NCBI RefSeq assembly: GCF_950295315.1
Contig: NW_026647582.1
Location: 33,501-97,500 of the forward strand
Length of the DNA: 64,000 nucleotides
Source: Erinaceus europaeus
Lineage: Eukaryota; Chordata; Mammalia; Eulipotyphla; Erinaceidae
Direction of reading: 5' to 3'
The translations under genes and the position numbers were made by a program. How positions within the stretch are numbered: position 1 is the first letter of the stretch; each line of letters begins with the position of its first letter. The notes under the pieces were generated by a model. That model was not told the DNA's origin, ran no database searches, and was given only the letters and a program-made list of their open reading frames with translations. Below are positions 8,323-22,023 of the stretch, in pieces.

Positions 8323-10990
8323 TGGATTTACTTTTGAAGGCAATATGACCTGCCTCGTTTTGAATCCTCATTATCCTGAGGGTCAGTCCTGGAGACAGTG
8401 TCATGACACGACACACGGAGATGTCTGGTATCAGAGAGCACCTGGAACAGCAGCTGGGGCTCTAGTGCCAGGGCAGGAGCAACTCCTCATCCACCCTCCA
8501 CGGAGTCCACCTGCCTGCATTTTGGTCCTTTTCCCTCCAAAAAAGATTTTTCCCTTTTTTCACTTTGAAACAGGCAGCAGACAGGTTACCCAGGCAGGGC
8601 GAAAAAAATAAAAAGCCTTTTTTTTTTTTTTTTTTTTTTTTTAAACCGAAGTGAATGACCATCTTCTGGAAAGTATAGGTTTTGAACCTGAAAACTCTGT
8701 CTGTCTGTCTCTTAGTTCACAGAAAGAGCCACTAGCCCAGCCAGATCTCACGCTCAGATGGGGTGTTTTTGCCAGTCAAAGGTCTGCACAGCACACTAGG
8801 GATTGGGCGGCAGGAGACCCAAGTGTTACATTGTAGATGGACTGTTTGCAGTTCTTGCTCCCCAGGACATTGGACTGTCTCAACTCCCTCCCCTACAGCA
8901 TGAAAAAAAGACTCTTGACAACCTTGGAGCAAATGGAGTGGGGGTGAGGGGAGCTGATTGCATGTCTGTGCTGCTGATGCCCAGGTGTCTGTGGGGGGCC
9001 GTGGCACAGGCTGTAAGGGGGCTAGGGGGCAGAAGGAGACTGTTTGAGAGGCAGGCTACAGGCAGGGGAGCCCGTGAGTGTGTGCAGGGCTGTGTGTGTG
9101 GGTGTGGTGGCAGGGGTTAGGGCAGGTCCCCCTCTGGATGGTGAGATGGCAGCTGGGCTGGCCCTGGGCCCTCAGGGCTGAAGGGCAGAAGCAGGGTGGC
9201 AGTAAAGTAGCAGAGGGAAGCACACAGTAGATGTTAGTTGGGGAGCTGGGGGACAGAGGGCAAGGGGAAAGGGGGCATCCTTGAGGAGGGGTCTGGACTA
9301 GAGAGTGGGGGGAGCTGGAGGCATGGAAGGTCCCAGGAATCAGGGACTGACAGGAACAGATTCCTGCACCCACCCACTGGATAGAAGCTGCAGCAGCCAG
9401 AGCAGCAGCCCTGGCTTGCCTAGGCCAAGGGCCCTGATTGAGTCCCTCTGAGGATGAGGAAGAAGAGGAGGAGGTGGAGGAGGAGGAGGAGGAGGAGGAG
9501 GAGGAGGAAGAAGAGGAGGAGGAAGAAGAGGAGGAGGAAGAAGAGGAGGAGGAGGAGGAGGGGCAGGAGGGCAGCTGTCAGTAGGCAACGGGATTAATAG
9601 AGGCCTCCATTACGGAGGCATGTGTCCAGGCAGGCACCCACCAACCCTCAGGGGCAGCTCAGGGCACCCAGGGACCTGGTGTGGGTATCTCTGGGGCGGG
9701 AACTGTCAGTCAGTCAGCAAGACTGTGTGTCAGTGCACATGGTGGGACAGGGGCCTGGCGGACCTTGGTCCCCAGCCCTGGGCTGTCAGATGCCAGCCCC
9801 ATGCCCAGACTCACACCAATCTGCCCATAGCCCCTTGGCCCGGCCGACCAGCACCTGCTTTGCCCTGGGGCTCTGGCTCTGGTGGCTGGCCACCACCCCT
9901 CAGGTCAAGTTCAGCGTGGGGGTCATGGCTTCTGGTCAACTGGATGGGCAGGGTCCCCGTAGCCTAGCAACCACAGGAGCCCTCTGTGATGTCCTAGCCC
10001 CTGGCAATCTGTGCTGGCCACACTGGCACTGGGTAGCCCAACTGCCCTGCCACTAGGTCAGGCAACAGCGCCCAGACGCCTGGGCCCTGGCACAGAGGGA
10101 CGGAAGGATGGGAAGACAGTGCTGACCGAAGAGGGACCTCAGGGCTGGCAGCCAAGAGAAGACAGGTAGAGGTGTGCCCGGGATCCAGGGAGCCCAGGCC
10201 AGAGCTGCCTGCATGCCTGCCTGCCTTCCTGGATGTCTGTATGCTGCCTTTGTCTAGGTAGGTTTCTCAGGTCCCCTCCACTCCTGTCCTCTCCTGTCCT
10301 CTCCTGTCCTCACCATCCTCTCCCCTCTCCTCTCCTCTGCACTTTGCTTCTCTCCTTTGTCTGTCCTCTCTTCCAGGTGCCCTGCTCACCAGCTCCAGCA
10401 CTTGTGATGGTTCTCCAGTGACAGCTGTTTGCATCCCCTTCCACCCCCTGCCTGCCCCTAATGTGACCCAGCTCACAGGGTCTCCGGCTCACTCCACCCA
10501 AACCCACACGCCCCAACACATCCCCTGGTTCAGCCTCTCTGCCCTATTCAGCCAAACTGGCCCCTTTGCAACCTACCTGTGCATCGTGGATTCTCTTCAC
10601 CATTCAAGGAGAGATCTCCTTTTGTACTTAGCTTGGTTGACTGCTGGATGGATGGATGGATGGATGGATGGATGGATGGATGGATGGATGAATGGATGGA
10701 TGGATGGGTGGATGGATGGATGGACAGGTCAATGGATCGGTTTTGTAGAGGGAGAGTACCATCTAGGGGTACTGGAGACCCCTGGTGTCAGATCCTTAGT
10801 CAATGTCAAATGTAAAACATTAATTCATCAATAACAAAAATGAGTAAGCACCTAAATAAATAAATAAATACATAAATATAAAATCTGTGTTAAAAAATAC
10901 ATGGTGTCTTTGCCTTTCTGCATATGGAATGCTGTGAGGATCTTAAGAAGGAAAGCGTTTTCCTGAGTAGCCCTATTGAAGTCGTGGAAT

Positions 10991-11229
10991 ATTTTCTTTT
11001 CCTTTTTCTTTTTTTACTTTCTATTTTCTTGATTATTCACTGGAATAAATAGACAGGAATTGAGAGGGAAGGGAGGGAGAGAGAGTTTGAGACACAGAGA
11101 GAAACACCTGCAGCACTTCTGCACCACTTGTAAAGATTTCCCCTGGCAGGTGGGGACCAGGGTGTTGAAGCCCAGTCCTCCTGCATTGTAACATGAGTGC
11201 TTAACTGGGTGTGGCACCACCTGGTACCC
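10991..11229 (-). mobile_element. SINE 1, unit 4
   Basis: Same insertion; A-type sequence. Confidence 0.8.
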
Positions 11230-11424
11230 TTGATGGGGCACTTTTTTTTAGCAATGAAAAGAAATTCTCGTGGCAAGGTAATAAATAAATGAAGAAGTAA
11301 TTAAAAGTGCATTTACATTAACTCAGTGGAAACACACAGGGACATATACGTCTCTGTTACCTGTATTACTTCTTCATTTATGGATTGATTGCCTCAAGGG
11401 GTTATTGCCACAGCTGAGTGCCTG

Positions 11425-11502
11425 CGCCACGAATAATCCACAGCTCCTGCACTCCATTTGTTCCCCTTTCGCTGCCCTTGTTGCTTGGTCACTGTGGTGG
11501 TT

Positions 11503-11535
<33 letters not shown>

Positions 11536-11746
11536 ACTGACCTTGCATCTGACAGACACAAAAGGAGAGAGCAGAGGAAATACAGGGTGGGAGAGAAAGA
11601 TAGAACTCCTAAAGACCTGCTTCACCCCCTGTAAAGCGACTCCCCGGCAGGTGGCGGTCTGGGGGCCAGACCCCAGATCCTTCCACCTGTCCCCTTTTCG
11701 TGAGCGCCACAAGCCCTTAACCCTCTGACATACCGCCAAACCTCCC
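11425..11746 (-). mobile_element. SINE 2, unit 4
   Basis: Same insertion; GTT run 32 bp; CTCF-like core at 11644-11657. Confidence 0.85.
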
Positions 11747-14419
11747 TGGATTTACTTTTGAAGGCAATATGACCTGCCTCGTTTTGAATCCTCATTATCC
11801 TGAGGGTCAGTCCTGGAGACAGTGTCATGACACGACACACGGAGATGTCTGGTATCAGAGAGCACCTGGAACAGCAGCTGGGGCTCTAGTGCCAGGGCAG
11901 GAGCAACTCCTCATCCACCCTCCACGGAGTCCACCTGCCTGCATTTTGGTCCTTTTCCCTCCAAAAAAGATTTTTCCCTTTTTTCACTTTGAAACAGGCA
12001 GCGGACAGGTTACCCAGGCAGGGCGAAAAAAATAAAAAGCCTTTTTTTTTTTTTTTTTTTTTTTTTTAAACCGAAGTGAATGACCATCTTCTGGAAAGTA
12101 TAGGTTTTGAACCTGAAAACTCTGTCTGTCTGTCTCTTAGTTCACAGAAAGAGCCACTAGCCCAGCCAGATCTCACGCTCAGATGGGGTGTTTTTGCCAG
12201 TCAAAGGTCTGCACAGCACACTAGGGATTGGGCGGCAGGAGACCCAAGTGTTACATTGTAGATGGACTGTTTGCAGTTCTTGCTCCCCAGGACATTGGAC
12301 TGTCTCAACTCCCTCCCCTACAGCATGAAAAAAAGACTCTTGACAACCTTGGAGCAAATGGAGTGGGGGTGAGGGGAGCTGATTGCATGTCTGTGCTGCT
12401 GATGCCCAGGTGTCTGTGGGGGGCCGTGGCACAGGCTGTAAGGGGGCTAGGGGGCAGAAGGAGACTGTTTGAGAGGCAGGCTACAGGCAGGGGAGCCCGT
12501 GAGTGTGTGCAGGGCTGTGTGTGTGGGTGTGGTGGCAGGGGTTAGGGCAGGTCCCCCTCTGGATGGTGAGATGGCAGCTGGGCTGGCCCTGGGCCCTCAG
12601 GGCTGAAGGGCAGAAGCAGGGTGGCAGTAAAGTAGCAGAGGGAAGCACACAGTAGATGTTAGTTGGGGAGCTGGGGGACAGAGGGCAAGGGGAAAGGGGG
12701 CATCCTTGAGGAGGGGTCTGGACTAGAGAGTGGGGGGAGCTGGAGGCATGGAAGGTCCCAGGAATCAGGGACTGACAGGAACAGATTCCTGCACCCACCC
12801 ACTGGATAGAAGCTGCAGCAGCCAGAGCAGCAGCCCTGGCTTGCCTAGGCCAAGGGCCCTGATTGAGTCCCTCTGAGGATGAGGAAGAAGAGGAGGAGGT
12901 GGAGGAGGAGGAGGAGGAGGAGGAGGAGGAGGAAGAAGAGGAGGAGGAAGAAGAGGAGGAGGAAGAAGAGGAGGAGGAGGAGGAGGGGCAGGAGGGCAGC
13001 TGTCAGTAGGCAACGGGATTAATAGAGGCCTCCATTACGGAGGCATGTGTCCAGGCAGGCACCCACCAACCCTCAGGGGCAGCTCAGGGCACCCAGGGAC
13101 CTGGTGTGGGTATCTCTGGGGCGGGAACTGTCAGTCAGTCAGCAAGACTGTGTGTCAGTGCACATGGTGGGACAGGGGCCTGGCGGACCTTGGTCCCCAG
13201 CCCTGGGCTGTCAGATGCCAGCCCCATGCCCAGACTCACACCAATCTGCCCATAGCCCCTTGGCCCGGCCGACCAGCACCTGCTTTGCCCTGGGGCTCTG
13301 GCTCTGGTGGCTGGCCACCACCCCTCAGGTCAAGTTCAGCGTGGGGGTCATGGCTTCTGGTCAACTGGATGGGCAGGGTCCCCGTAGCCTAGCAACCACA
13401 GGAGCCCTCTGTGATGTCCTAGCCCCTGGCAATCTGTGCTGGCCACACTGGCACTGGGTAGCCCAACTGCCCTGCCACTAGGTCAGGCAACAGCGCCCAG
13501 ACGCCTGGGCCCTGGCACAGAGGGACGGAAGGATGGGAAGACAGTGCTGACCGAAGAGGGACCTCAGGGCTGGCAGCCAAGAGAAGACAGGTAGAGGTGT
13601 GCCCGGGATCCAGGGAGCCCAGGCCAGAGCTGCCTGCATGCCTGCCTGCCTTCCTGGATGTCTGTATGCTGCCTTTGTCTAGGTAGGTTTCTCAGGTCCC
13701 CTCCACTCCTGTCCTCTCCTGTCCTCTCCTGTCCTCACCATCCTCTCCCCTCTCCTCTCCTCTGCACTTTGCTTCTCTCCTTTGTCTGTCCTCTCTTCCA
13801 GGTGCCCTGCTCACCAGCTCCAGCACTTGTGATGGTTCTCCAGTGACAGCTGTTTGCATCCCCTTCCACCCCCTGCCTGCCCCTAATGTGACCCAGCTCA
13901 CAGGGTCTCCGGCTCACTCCACCCAAACCCACACGCCCCAACACATCCCCTGGTTCAGCCTCTCTGCCCTATTCAGCCAAACTGGCCCCTTTGCAACCTA
14001 CCTGTGCATCGTGGATTCTCTTCACCATTCAAGGAGAGATCTCCTTTTGTACTTAGCTTGGTTGACTGCTGGATGGATGGATGGATGGATGGATGGATGG
14101 ATGGATGGATGGATGGATGAATGGATGGATGGATGGGTGGATGGATGGATGGACAGGTCAATGGATCGGTTTTGTAGAGGGAGAGTACCATCTAGGGGTA
14201 CTGGAGACCCCTGGTGTCAGATCCTTAGTCAATGTCAAATGTAAAACATTAATTCATCAATAACAAAAATGAGTAAGCACCTAAATAAATAAATAAATAC
14301 ATAAATATAAAATCTGTGTTAAAAAATACATGGTGTCTTTGCCTTTCTGCATATGGAATGCTGTGAGGATCTTAAGAAGGAAAGCGTTTTCCTGAGTAGC
14401 CCTATTGAAGTCGTGGAAT

Positions 14420-14658
14420 ATTTTCTTTTCCTTTTTCTTTTTTTACTTTCTATTTTCTTGATTATTCACTGGAATAAATAGACAGGAATTGAGAGGGAAG
14501 GGAGGGAGAGAGAGTTTGAGACACAGAGAGAAACACCTGCAGCACTTCTGCACCACTTGTAAAGATTTCCCCTGGCAGGTGGGGACCAGGGTGTTGAAGC
14601 CCAGTCCTCCTGCATTGTAACATGAGTGCTTAACTGGGTGTGGCACCACCTGGTACCC
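14420..14658 (-). mobile_element. SINE 1, unit 5
   Basis: Same insertion; A-type sequence. Confidence 0.8.
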
Positions 14659-14853
14659 TTGATGGGGCACTTTTTTTTAGCAATGAAAAGAAATTCTCGT
14701 GGCAAGGTAATAAATAAATGAAGAAGTAATTAAAAGTGCATTTACATTAACTCAGTGGAAACACACAGGGACATATACGTCTCTGTTACCTGTATTACTT
14801 CTTCATTTATGGATTGATTGCCTCAAGGGGTTATTGCCACAGCTGAGTGCCTG

Positions 14854-14931
14854 CGCCACGAATAATCCACAGCTCCTGCACTCCATTTGTTCCCCTTTCG
14901 CTGCCCTTGTTGCTTGGTCACTGTGGTGGTT

Positions 14932-14964
<33 letters not shown>

Positions 14965-15175
14965 ACTGACCTTGCATCTGACAGACACAAAAGGAGAGAG
15001 CAGAGGAAATACAGGGTGGGAGAGAAAGATAGAACTCCTAAAGACCTGCTTCACCCCCTGTAAAGCGACTCCCCGGCAGGTGGCGGTCTGGGGGCCAGAC
15101 CCCAGATCCTTCCACCTGTCCCCTTTTCGTGAGCGCCACAAGCCCTTAACCCTCTGACATACCGCCAAACCTCCC
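14854..15175 (-). mobile_element. SINE 2, unit 5
   Basis: Same insertion; GTT run 32 bp; CTCF-like core at 15073-15086. Confidence 0.85.
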
Positions 15176-17842
15176 TGGATTTACTTTTGAAGGCAATATG
15201 ACCTGCCTCGTTTTGAATCCTCATTATCCTGAGGGTCAGTCCTGGAGACAGTGTCATGACACGACACACGGAGATGTCTGGTATCAGAGAGCACCTGGAA
15301 CAGCAGCTGGGGCTCTAGTGCCAGGGCAGGAGCAACTCCTCATCCACCCTCCACGGAGTCCACCTGCCTGCATTTTGGTCCTTTTCCCTCCAAAAAAGAT
15401 TTTTCCCTTTTTTCACTTTGAAACAGGCAGCAGACAGGTTACCCAGGCAGGGCGAAAAAAATAAAAAGCCTTTTTTTTTTTTTTTTTTTTTTTAAACCGA
15501 AGTGAATGACCATCTTCTGGAAAGTATAGGTTTTGAACCTGAAAACTCTGTCTGTCTGTCTCTTAGTTCACAGAAAGAGCCACTAGCCCAGCCAGATCTC
15601 ACGCTCAGATGGGGTGTTTTTGCCAGTCAAAGGTCTGCACAGCACACTAGGGATTGGGCGGCAGGAGACCCAAGTGTTACATTGTAGATGGACTGTTTGC
15701 AGTTCTTGCTCCCCAGGACATTGGACTGTCTCAACTCCCTCCCCTACAGCATGAAAAAAAGACTCTTGACAACCTTGGAGCAAATGGAGTGGGGGTGAGG
15801 GGAGCTGATTGCATGTCTGTGCTGCTGATGCCCAGGTGTCTGTGGGGGGCCGTGGCACAGGCTGTAAGGGGGCTAGGGGGCAGAAGGAGACTGTTTGAGA
15901 GGCAGGCTACAGGCAGGGGAGCCCGTGAGTGTGTGCAGGGCTGTGTGTGTGGGTGTGGTGGCAGGGGTTAGGGCAGGTCCCCCTCTGGATGGTGAGATGG
16001 CAGCTGGGCTGGCCCTGGGCCCTCAGGGCTGAAGGGCAGAAGCAGGGTGGCAGTAAAGTAGCAGAGGGAAGCACACAGTAGATGTTAGTTGGGGAGCTGG
16101 GGGACAGAGGGCAAGGGGAAAGGGGGCATCCTTGAGGAGGGGTCTGGACTAGAGAGTGGGGGGAGCTGGAGGCATGGAAGGTCCCAGGAATCAGGGACTG
16201 ACAGGAACAGATTCCTGCACCCACCCACTGGATAGAAGCTGCAGCAGCCAGAGCAGCAGCCCTGGCTTGCCTAGGCCAAGGGCCCTGATTGAGTCCCTCT
16301 GAGGATGAGGAAGAAGAGGAGGAGGTGGAGGAGGAGGAGGAGGAGGAGGAGGAGGAGGAGAGAAGAGGAGGAGGAAGAAGAGGAGGAGGAAGAAGAGGAG
16401 GAGGAGGAGGAGGGGCAGGAGGGCAGCTGTCAGTAGGCAACGGGATTAATAGAGGCCTCCATTACGGAGGCATGTGTCCAGGCAGGCACCCACCAACCCT
16501 CAGGGGCAGCTCAGGGCACCCAGGGACCTGGTGTGGGTATCTCTGGGGCGGGAACTGTCAGTCAGTCAGCAAGACTGTGTGTCAGTGCACATGGTGGGAC
16601 AGGGGCCTGGCGGACCTTGGTCCCCAGCCCTGGGCTGTCAGATGCCAGCCCCATGCCCAGACTCACACCAATCTGCCCATAGCCCCTTGGCCCGGCCGAC
16701 CAGCACCTGCTTTGCCCTGGGGCTCTGGCTCTGGTGGCTGGCCACCACCCCTCAGGTCAAGTTCAGCGTGGGGGTCATGGCTTCTGGTCAACTGGATGGG
16801 CAGGGTCCCCGTAGCCTAGCAACCACAGGAGCCCTCTGTGATGTCCTAGCCCCTGGCAATCTGTGCTGGCCACACTGGCACTGGGTAGCCCAACTGCCCT
16901 GCCACTAGGTCAGGCAACAGCGCCCAGACGCCTGGGCCCTGGCACAGAGGGACGGAAGGATGGGAAGACAGTGCTGACCGAAGAGGGACCTCAGGGCTGG
17001 CAGCCAAGAGAAGACAGGTAGAGGTGTGCCCGGGATCCAGGGAGCCCAGGCCAGAGGTGCCTGCATGCCTGCCTGCCTTCCTGGATGTCTGTATGCTGCC
17101 TTTGTCTAGGTAGGTTTCTCAGGTCCCCTCCACTCCTGTCCTCTCCTGTCCTCTCCTGTCCTCACCATCCTCTCCCCTCTCCTCTCCTCTGCACTTTGCT
17201 TCTCTCCTTTGTCTGTCCTCTCTTCCAGGTGCCCTGCTCACCAGCTCCAGCACTTGTGATGGTTCTCCAGTGACAGCTGTTTGCATCCCCTTCCACCCCC
17301 TGCCTGCCCCTAATGTGACCCAGCTCACAGGGTCTCCGGCTCACTCCACCCAAACCCACACGCCCCAACACATCCCCTGGTTCAGCCTCTCTGCCCTATT
17401 CAGCCAAACTGGCCCCTTTGCAACCTACCTGTGCATCGTGGATTCTCTTCACCATTCAAGGAGAGATCTCCTTTTGTACTTAGCTTGGTTGACTGCTGGA
17501 TGGATGGATGGATGGATGGATGGATGGATGGATGGATGGATGAATGGATGGATGGATGGGTGGATGGATGGATGGACAGGTCAATGGATCGGTTTTGTAG
17601 AGGGAGAGTACCATCTAGGGGTACTGGAGACCCCTGGTGTCAGATCCTTAGTCAATGTCAAATGTAAAACATTAATTCATCAATAACAAAAATGAGTAAG
17701 CACCTAAATAAATAAATAAATACATAAATATAAAATCTGTGTTAAAAAATACATGGTGTCTTTGCCTTTCTGCATATGGAATGCTGTGAGGATCTTAAGA
17801 AGGAAAGCGTTTTCCTGAGTAGCCCTATTGAAGTCGTGGAAT

Positions 17843-18081
17843 ATTTTCTTTTCCTTTTTCTTTTTTTACTTTCTATTTTCTTGATTATTCACTGGAATAA
17901 ATAGACAGGAATTGAGAGGGAAGGGAGGGAGAGAGAGTTTGAGACACAGAGAGAAACACCTGCAGCACTTCTGCACCACTTGTAAAGATTTCCCCTGGCA
18001 GGTGGGGACCAGGGTGTTGAAGCCCAGTCCTCCTGCATTGTAACATGAGTGCTTAACTGGGTGTGGCACCACCTGGTACCC
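17843..18081 (-). mobile_element. SINE 1, unit 6
   Basis: Same insertion; A-type sequence. Confidence 0.8.
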
Positions 18082-18276
18082 TTGATGGGGCACTTTTTTT
18101 TAGCAATGAAAAGAAATTCTCGTGGCAAGGTAATAAATAAATGAAGAAGTAATTAAAAGTGCATTTACATTAACTCAGTGGAAACACACAGGGACATATA
18201 CGTCTCTGTTACCTGTATTACTTCTTCATTTATGGATTGATTGCCTCAAGGGGTTATTGCCACAGCTGAGTGCCTG

Positions 18277-18354
18277 CGCCACGAATAATCCACAGCTCCT
18301 GCACTCCATTTGTTCCCCTTTCGCTGCCCTTGTTGCTTGGTCACTGTGGTGGTT

Positions 18355-18387
<33 letters not shown>

Positions 18388-18598
18388 ACTGACCTTGCAT
18401 CTGACAGACACAAAAGGAGAGAGCAGAGGAAATACAGGGTGGGAGAGAAAGATAGAACTCCTAAAGACCTGCTTCACCCCCTGTAAAGCGACTCCCCGGC
18501 AGGTGGCGGTCTGGGGGCCAGACCCCAGATCCTTCCACCTGTCCCCTTTTCGTGAGCGCCACAAGCCCTTAACCCTCTGACATACCGCCAAACCTCCC
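18277..18598 (-). mobile_element. SINE 2, unit 6
   Basis: Same insertion; GTT run 32 bp; CTCF-like core at 18496-18509. Confidence 0.85.
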
Positions 18599-21267
18599 TG
18601 GATTTACTTTTGAAGGCAATATGACCTGCCTCGTTTTGAATCCTCATTATCCTGAGGGTCAGTCCTGGAGACAGTGTCATGACACGACACACGGAGATGT
18701 CTGGTATCAGAGAGCACCTGGAACAGCAGCTGGGGCTCTAGTGCCAGGGCAGGAGCAACTCCTCATCCACCCTCCACGGAGTCCACCTGCCTGCATTTTG
18801 GTCCTTTTCCCTCCAAAAAAGATTTTTCCCTTTTTTCACTTTGAAACAGGCAGCAGACAGGTTACCCAGGCAGGGCGAAAAAAATAAAAAGCCTTTTTTT
18901 TTTTTTTTTTTTTTTTTTTAAACCGAAGTGAATGACCATCTTCTGGAAAGTATAGGTTTTGAACCTGAAAACTCTGTCTGTCTGTCTCTTAGTTCACAGA
19001 AAGAGCCACTAGCCCAGCCAGATCTCACGCTCAGATGGGGTGTTTTTGCCAGTCAAAGGTCTGCACAGCACACTAGGGATTGGGCGGCAGGAGACCCAAG
19101 TGTTACATTGTAGATGGACTGTTTGCAGTTCTTGCTCCCCAGGACATTGGACTGTCTCAACTCCCTCCCCTACAGCATGAAAAAAAGACTCTTGACAACC
19201 TTGGAGCAAATGGAGTGGGGGTGAGGGGAGCTGATTGCATGTCTGTGCTGCTGATGCCCAGGTGTCTGTGGGGGGCCGTGGCACAGGCTGTAAGGGGGCT
19301 AGGGGGCAGAAGGAGACTGTTTGAGAGGCAGGCTACAGGCAGGGGAGCCCGTGAGTGTGTGCAGGGCTGTGTGTGTGGGTGTGGTGGCAGGGGTTAGGGC
19401 AGGTCCCCCTCTGGATGGTGAGATGGCAGCTGGGCTGGCCCTGGGCCCTCAGGGCTGAAGGGCAGAAGCAGGGTGGCAGTAAAGTAGCAGAGGGAAGCAC
19501 ACAGTAGATGTTAGTTGGGGAGCTGGGGGACAGAGGGAAAGGGGAAAGGGGGCATCCTTGAGGAGGGGTCTGGACTAGAGAGTGGGGGGAGCTGGAGGCA
19601 TGGAAGGTCCCAGGAATCAGGGACTGACAGGAACAGATTCCTGCACCCACCCACTGGATAGAAGCTGCAGCAGCCAGAGCAGCAGCCCTGGCTTGCCTAG
19701 GCCAAGGGCCCTGATTGAGTCCCTCTGAGGATGAGGAAGAAGAGGAGGAGGTGGAGGAGGAGGAGGAGGAGGAGGAGGAGGAGGAAGAAGAGGAGGAGGA
19801 AGAAGAGGAGGAGGAAGAAGAGGAGGAGGAGGAGGAGGGGCAGGAGGGCAGCTGTCAGTAGGCAACGGGATTAATAGAGGCCTCCATTACGGAGGCATGT
19901 GTCCAGGCAGGCACCCACCAACCCTCAGGGGCAGCTCAGGGCACCCAGGGACCTGGTGTGGGTATCTCTGGGGCGGGAACTGTCAGTCAGTCAGCAAGAC
20001 TGTGTGTCAGTGCACATGGTGGGACAGGGGCCTGGCGGACCTTGGTCCCCAGCCCTGGGCTGTCAGATGCCAGCCCCATGCCCAGACTCACACCAATCTG
20101 CCCATAGCCCCTTGGCCCGGCCGACCAGCACCTGCTTTGCCCTGGGGCTCTGGCTCTGGTGGCTGGCCACCACCCCTCAGGTCAAGTTCAGCGTGGGGGT
20201 CATGGCTTCTGGTCAACTGGATGGGCAGGGTCCCCGTAGCCTAGCAACCACAGGAGCCCTCTGTGATGTCCTAGCCCCTGGCAATCTGTGCTGGCCACAC
20301 TGGCACTGGGTAGCCCAACTGCCCTGCCACTAGGTCAGGCAACAGCGCCCAGACGCCTGGGCCCTGGCACAGAGGGACGGAAGGATGGGAAGACAGTGCT
20401 GACCGAAGAGGGACCTCAGGGCTGGCAGCCAAGAGAAGACAGGTAGAGGTGTGCCCGGGATCCAGGGAGCCCAGGCCAGAGCTGCCTGCATGCCTGCCTG
20501 CCTTCCTGGATGTCTGTATGCTGCCTTTGTCTAGGTAGGTTTCTCAGGTCCCCTCCACTCCTGTCCTCTCCTGTCCTCTCCTGTCCTCACCATCCTCTCC
20601 CCTCTCCTCTCCTCTGCACTTTGCTTCTCTCCTTTGTCTGTCCTCTCTTCCAGGTGCCCTGCTCACCAGCTCCAGCACTTGTGATGGTTCTCCAGTGACA
20701 GCTGTTTGCATCCCCTTCCACCCCCTGCCTGCCCCTAATGTGACCCAGCTCACAGGGTCTCCGGCTCACTCCACCCAAACCCACACGCCCCAACACATCC
20801 CCTGGTTCAGCCTCTCTGCCCTATTCAGCCAAACTGGCCCCTTTGCAACCTACCTGTGCATCGTGGATTCTCTTCACCATTCAAGGAGAGATCTCCTTTT
20901 GTACTTAGCTTGGTTGACTGCTGGATGGATGGATGGATGGATGGATGGATGGATGGATGGATGGATGAATGGATGGATGGATGGGTGGATGGATGGATGG
21001 ACAGGTCAATGGATCGGTTTTGTAGAGGGAGAGTACCATCTAGGGGTACTGGAGACCCCTGGTGTCAGATCCTTAGTCAATGTCAAATGTAAAACATTAA
21101 TTCATCAATAACAAAAATGAGTAAGCACCTAAATAAATAAATAAATACATAAATATAAAATCTGTGTTAAAAAATACATGGTGTCTTTGCCTTTCTGCAT
21201 ATGGAATGCTGTGAGGATCTTAAGAAGGAAAGCGTTTTCCTGAGTAGCCCTATTGAAGTCGTGGAAT

Positions 21268-21506
21268 ATTTTCTTTTCCTTTTTCTTTTTTTACTTTCTA
21301 TTTTCTTGATTATTCACTGGAATAAATAGACAGGAATTGAGAGGGAAGGGAGGGAGAGAGAGTTTGAGACACAGAGAGAAACACCTGCAGCACTTCTGCA
21401 CCACTTGTAAAGATTTCCCCTGGCAGGTGGGGACCAGGGTGTTGAAGCCCAGTCCTCCTGCATTGTAACATGAGTGCTTAACTGGGTGTGGCACCACCTG
21501 GTACCC
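21268..21506 (-). mobile_element. SINE 1, unit 7
   Basis: Same insertion; A-type sequence. Confidence 0.8.
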
Positions 21507-21701
21507 TTGATGGGGCACTTTTTTTTAGCAATGAAAAGAAATTCTCGTGGCAAGGTAATAAATAAATGAAGAAGTAATTAAAAGTGCATTTACATTAACT
21601 CAGTGGAAACACACAGGGACATATACGTCTCTGTTACCTGTATTACTTCTTCATTTATGGATTGATTGCCTCAAGGGGTTATTGCCACAGCTGAGTGCCT
21701 G

Positions 21702-21779
21702 CGCCACGAATAATCCACAGCTCCTGCACTCCATTTGTTCCCCTTTCGCTGCCCTTGTTGCTTGGTCACTGTGGTGGTT

Positions 21780-21812
<33 letters not shown>

Positions 21813-22023
21813 ACTGACCTTGCATCTGACAGACACAAAAGGAGAGAGCAGAGGAAATACAGGGTGGGAGAGAAAGATAGAACTCCTAAAGACCTGCTTC
21901 ACCCCCTGTAAAGCGACTCCCCGGCAGGTGGCGGTCTGGGGGCCAGACCCCAGATCCTTCCACCTGTCCCCTTTTCGTGAGCGCCACAAGCCCTTAACCC
22001 TCTGACATACCGCCAAACCTCCC
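21702..22023 (-). mobile_element. SINE 2, unit 7
   Basis: Same insertion; GTT run 32 bp; CTCF-like core at 21921-21934. Confidence 0.85.

Larger units (their letters stand above)
6825..10248 (+). repeat. Unit 3 (A)
   Basis: First unit with the AAATACATAAAT variant in the AAAT run, shared through unit 8. The unit end carries CCAGAGCTGCC instead of CCAGAGGTGCC. Poly-T 8618-8642 (25 nt), GA tract 9450-9563, X-box 9959-9971. Confidence 0.95.
10249..13673 (+). repeat. Unit 4 (A)
   Basis: Carries GCAGCGGACAG near 12001, a variant otherwise seen only in units 8-12, and CCAGAGCTGCC at its end like units 3 and 6. This is a mosaic of states. Poly-T 12042-12067 (26 nt), GA tract 12875-12988, X-box 13384-13396. 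Confidence 0.95.
13674..17100 (+). repeat. Unit 5 (A), GA tract out of phase
   Basis: The GA tract (16301-16415) is 115 bp, a net one base longer than the usual length, with GGAGAGAAGAGG replacing GGAAGAAGAGG. This is the only unit whose tract length breaks the three-base step, and it fuses chance reading frames on both strands (176-177 codons). Poly-T 15471-15493 (23 nt), X-box 16811-16823. Confidence 0.95.
17101..20525 (+). repeat. Unit 6 (A)
   Basis: Carries GGGAAAGGGG at about 19537, the state otherwise found in units 8-13, and CCAGAGCTGCC at its end. Poly-T 18894-18919 (26 nt), GA tract 19727-19840, X-box 20236-20248. Confidence 0.95.

Noticed and set aside
15907..16819. 176- and 177-codon frames on both strands, the longest in the window
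   Set aside because: They exist only because unit 5 has a one-base phase change in its GA tract that fuses two chance frames; no other unit has them.
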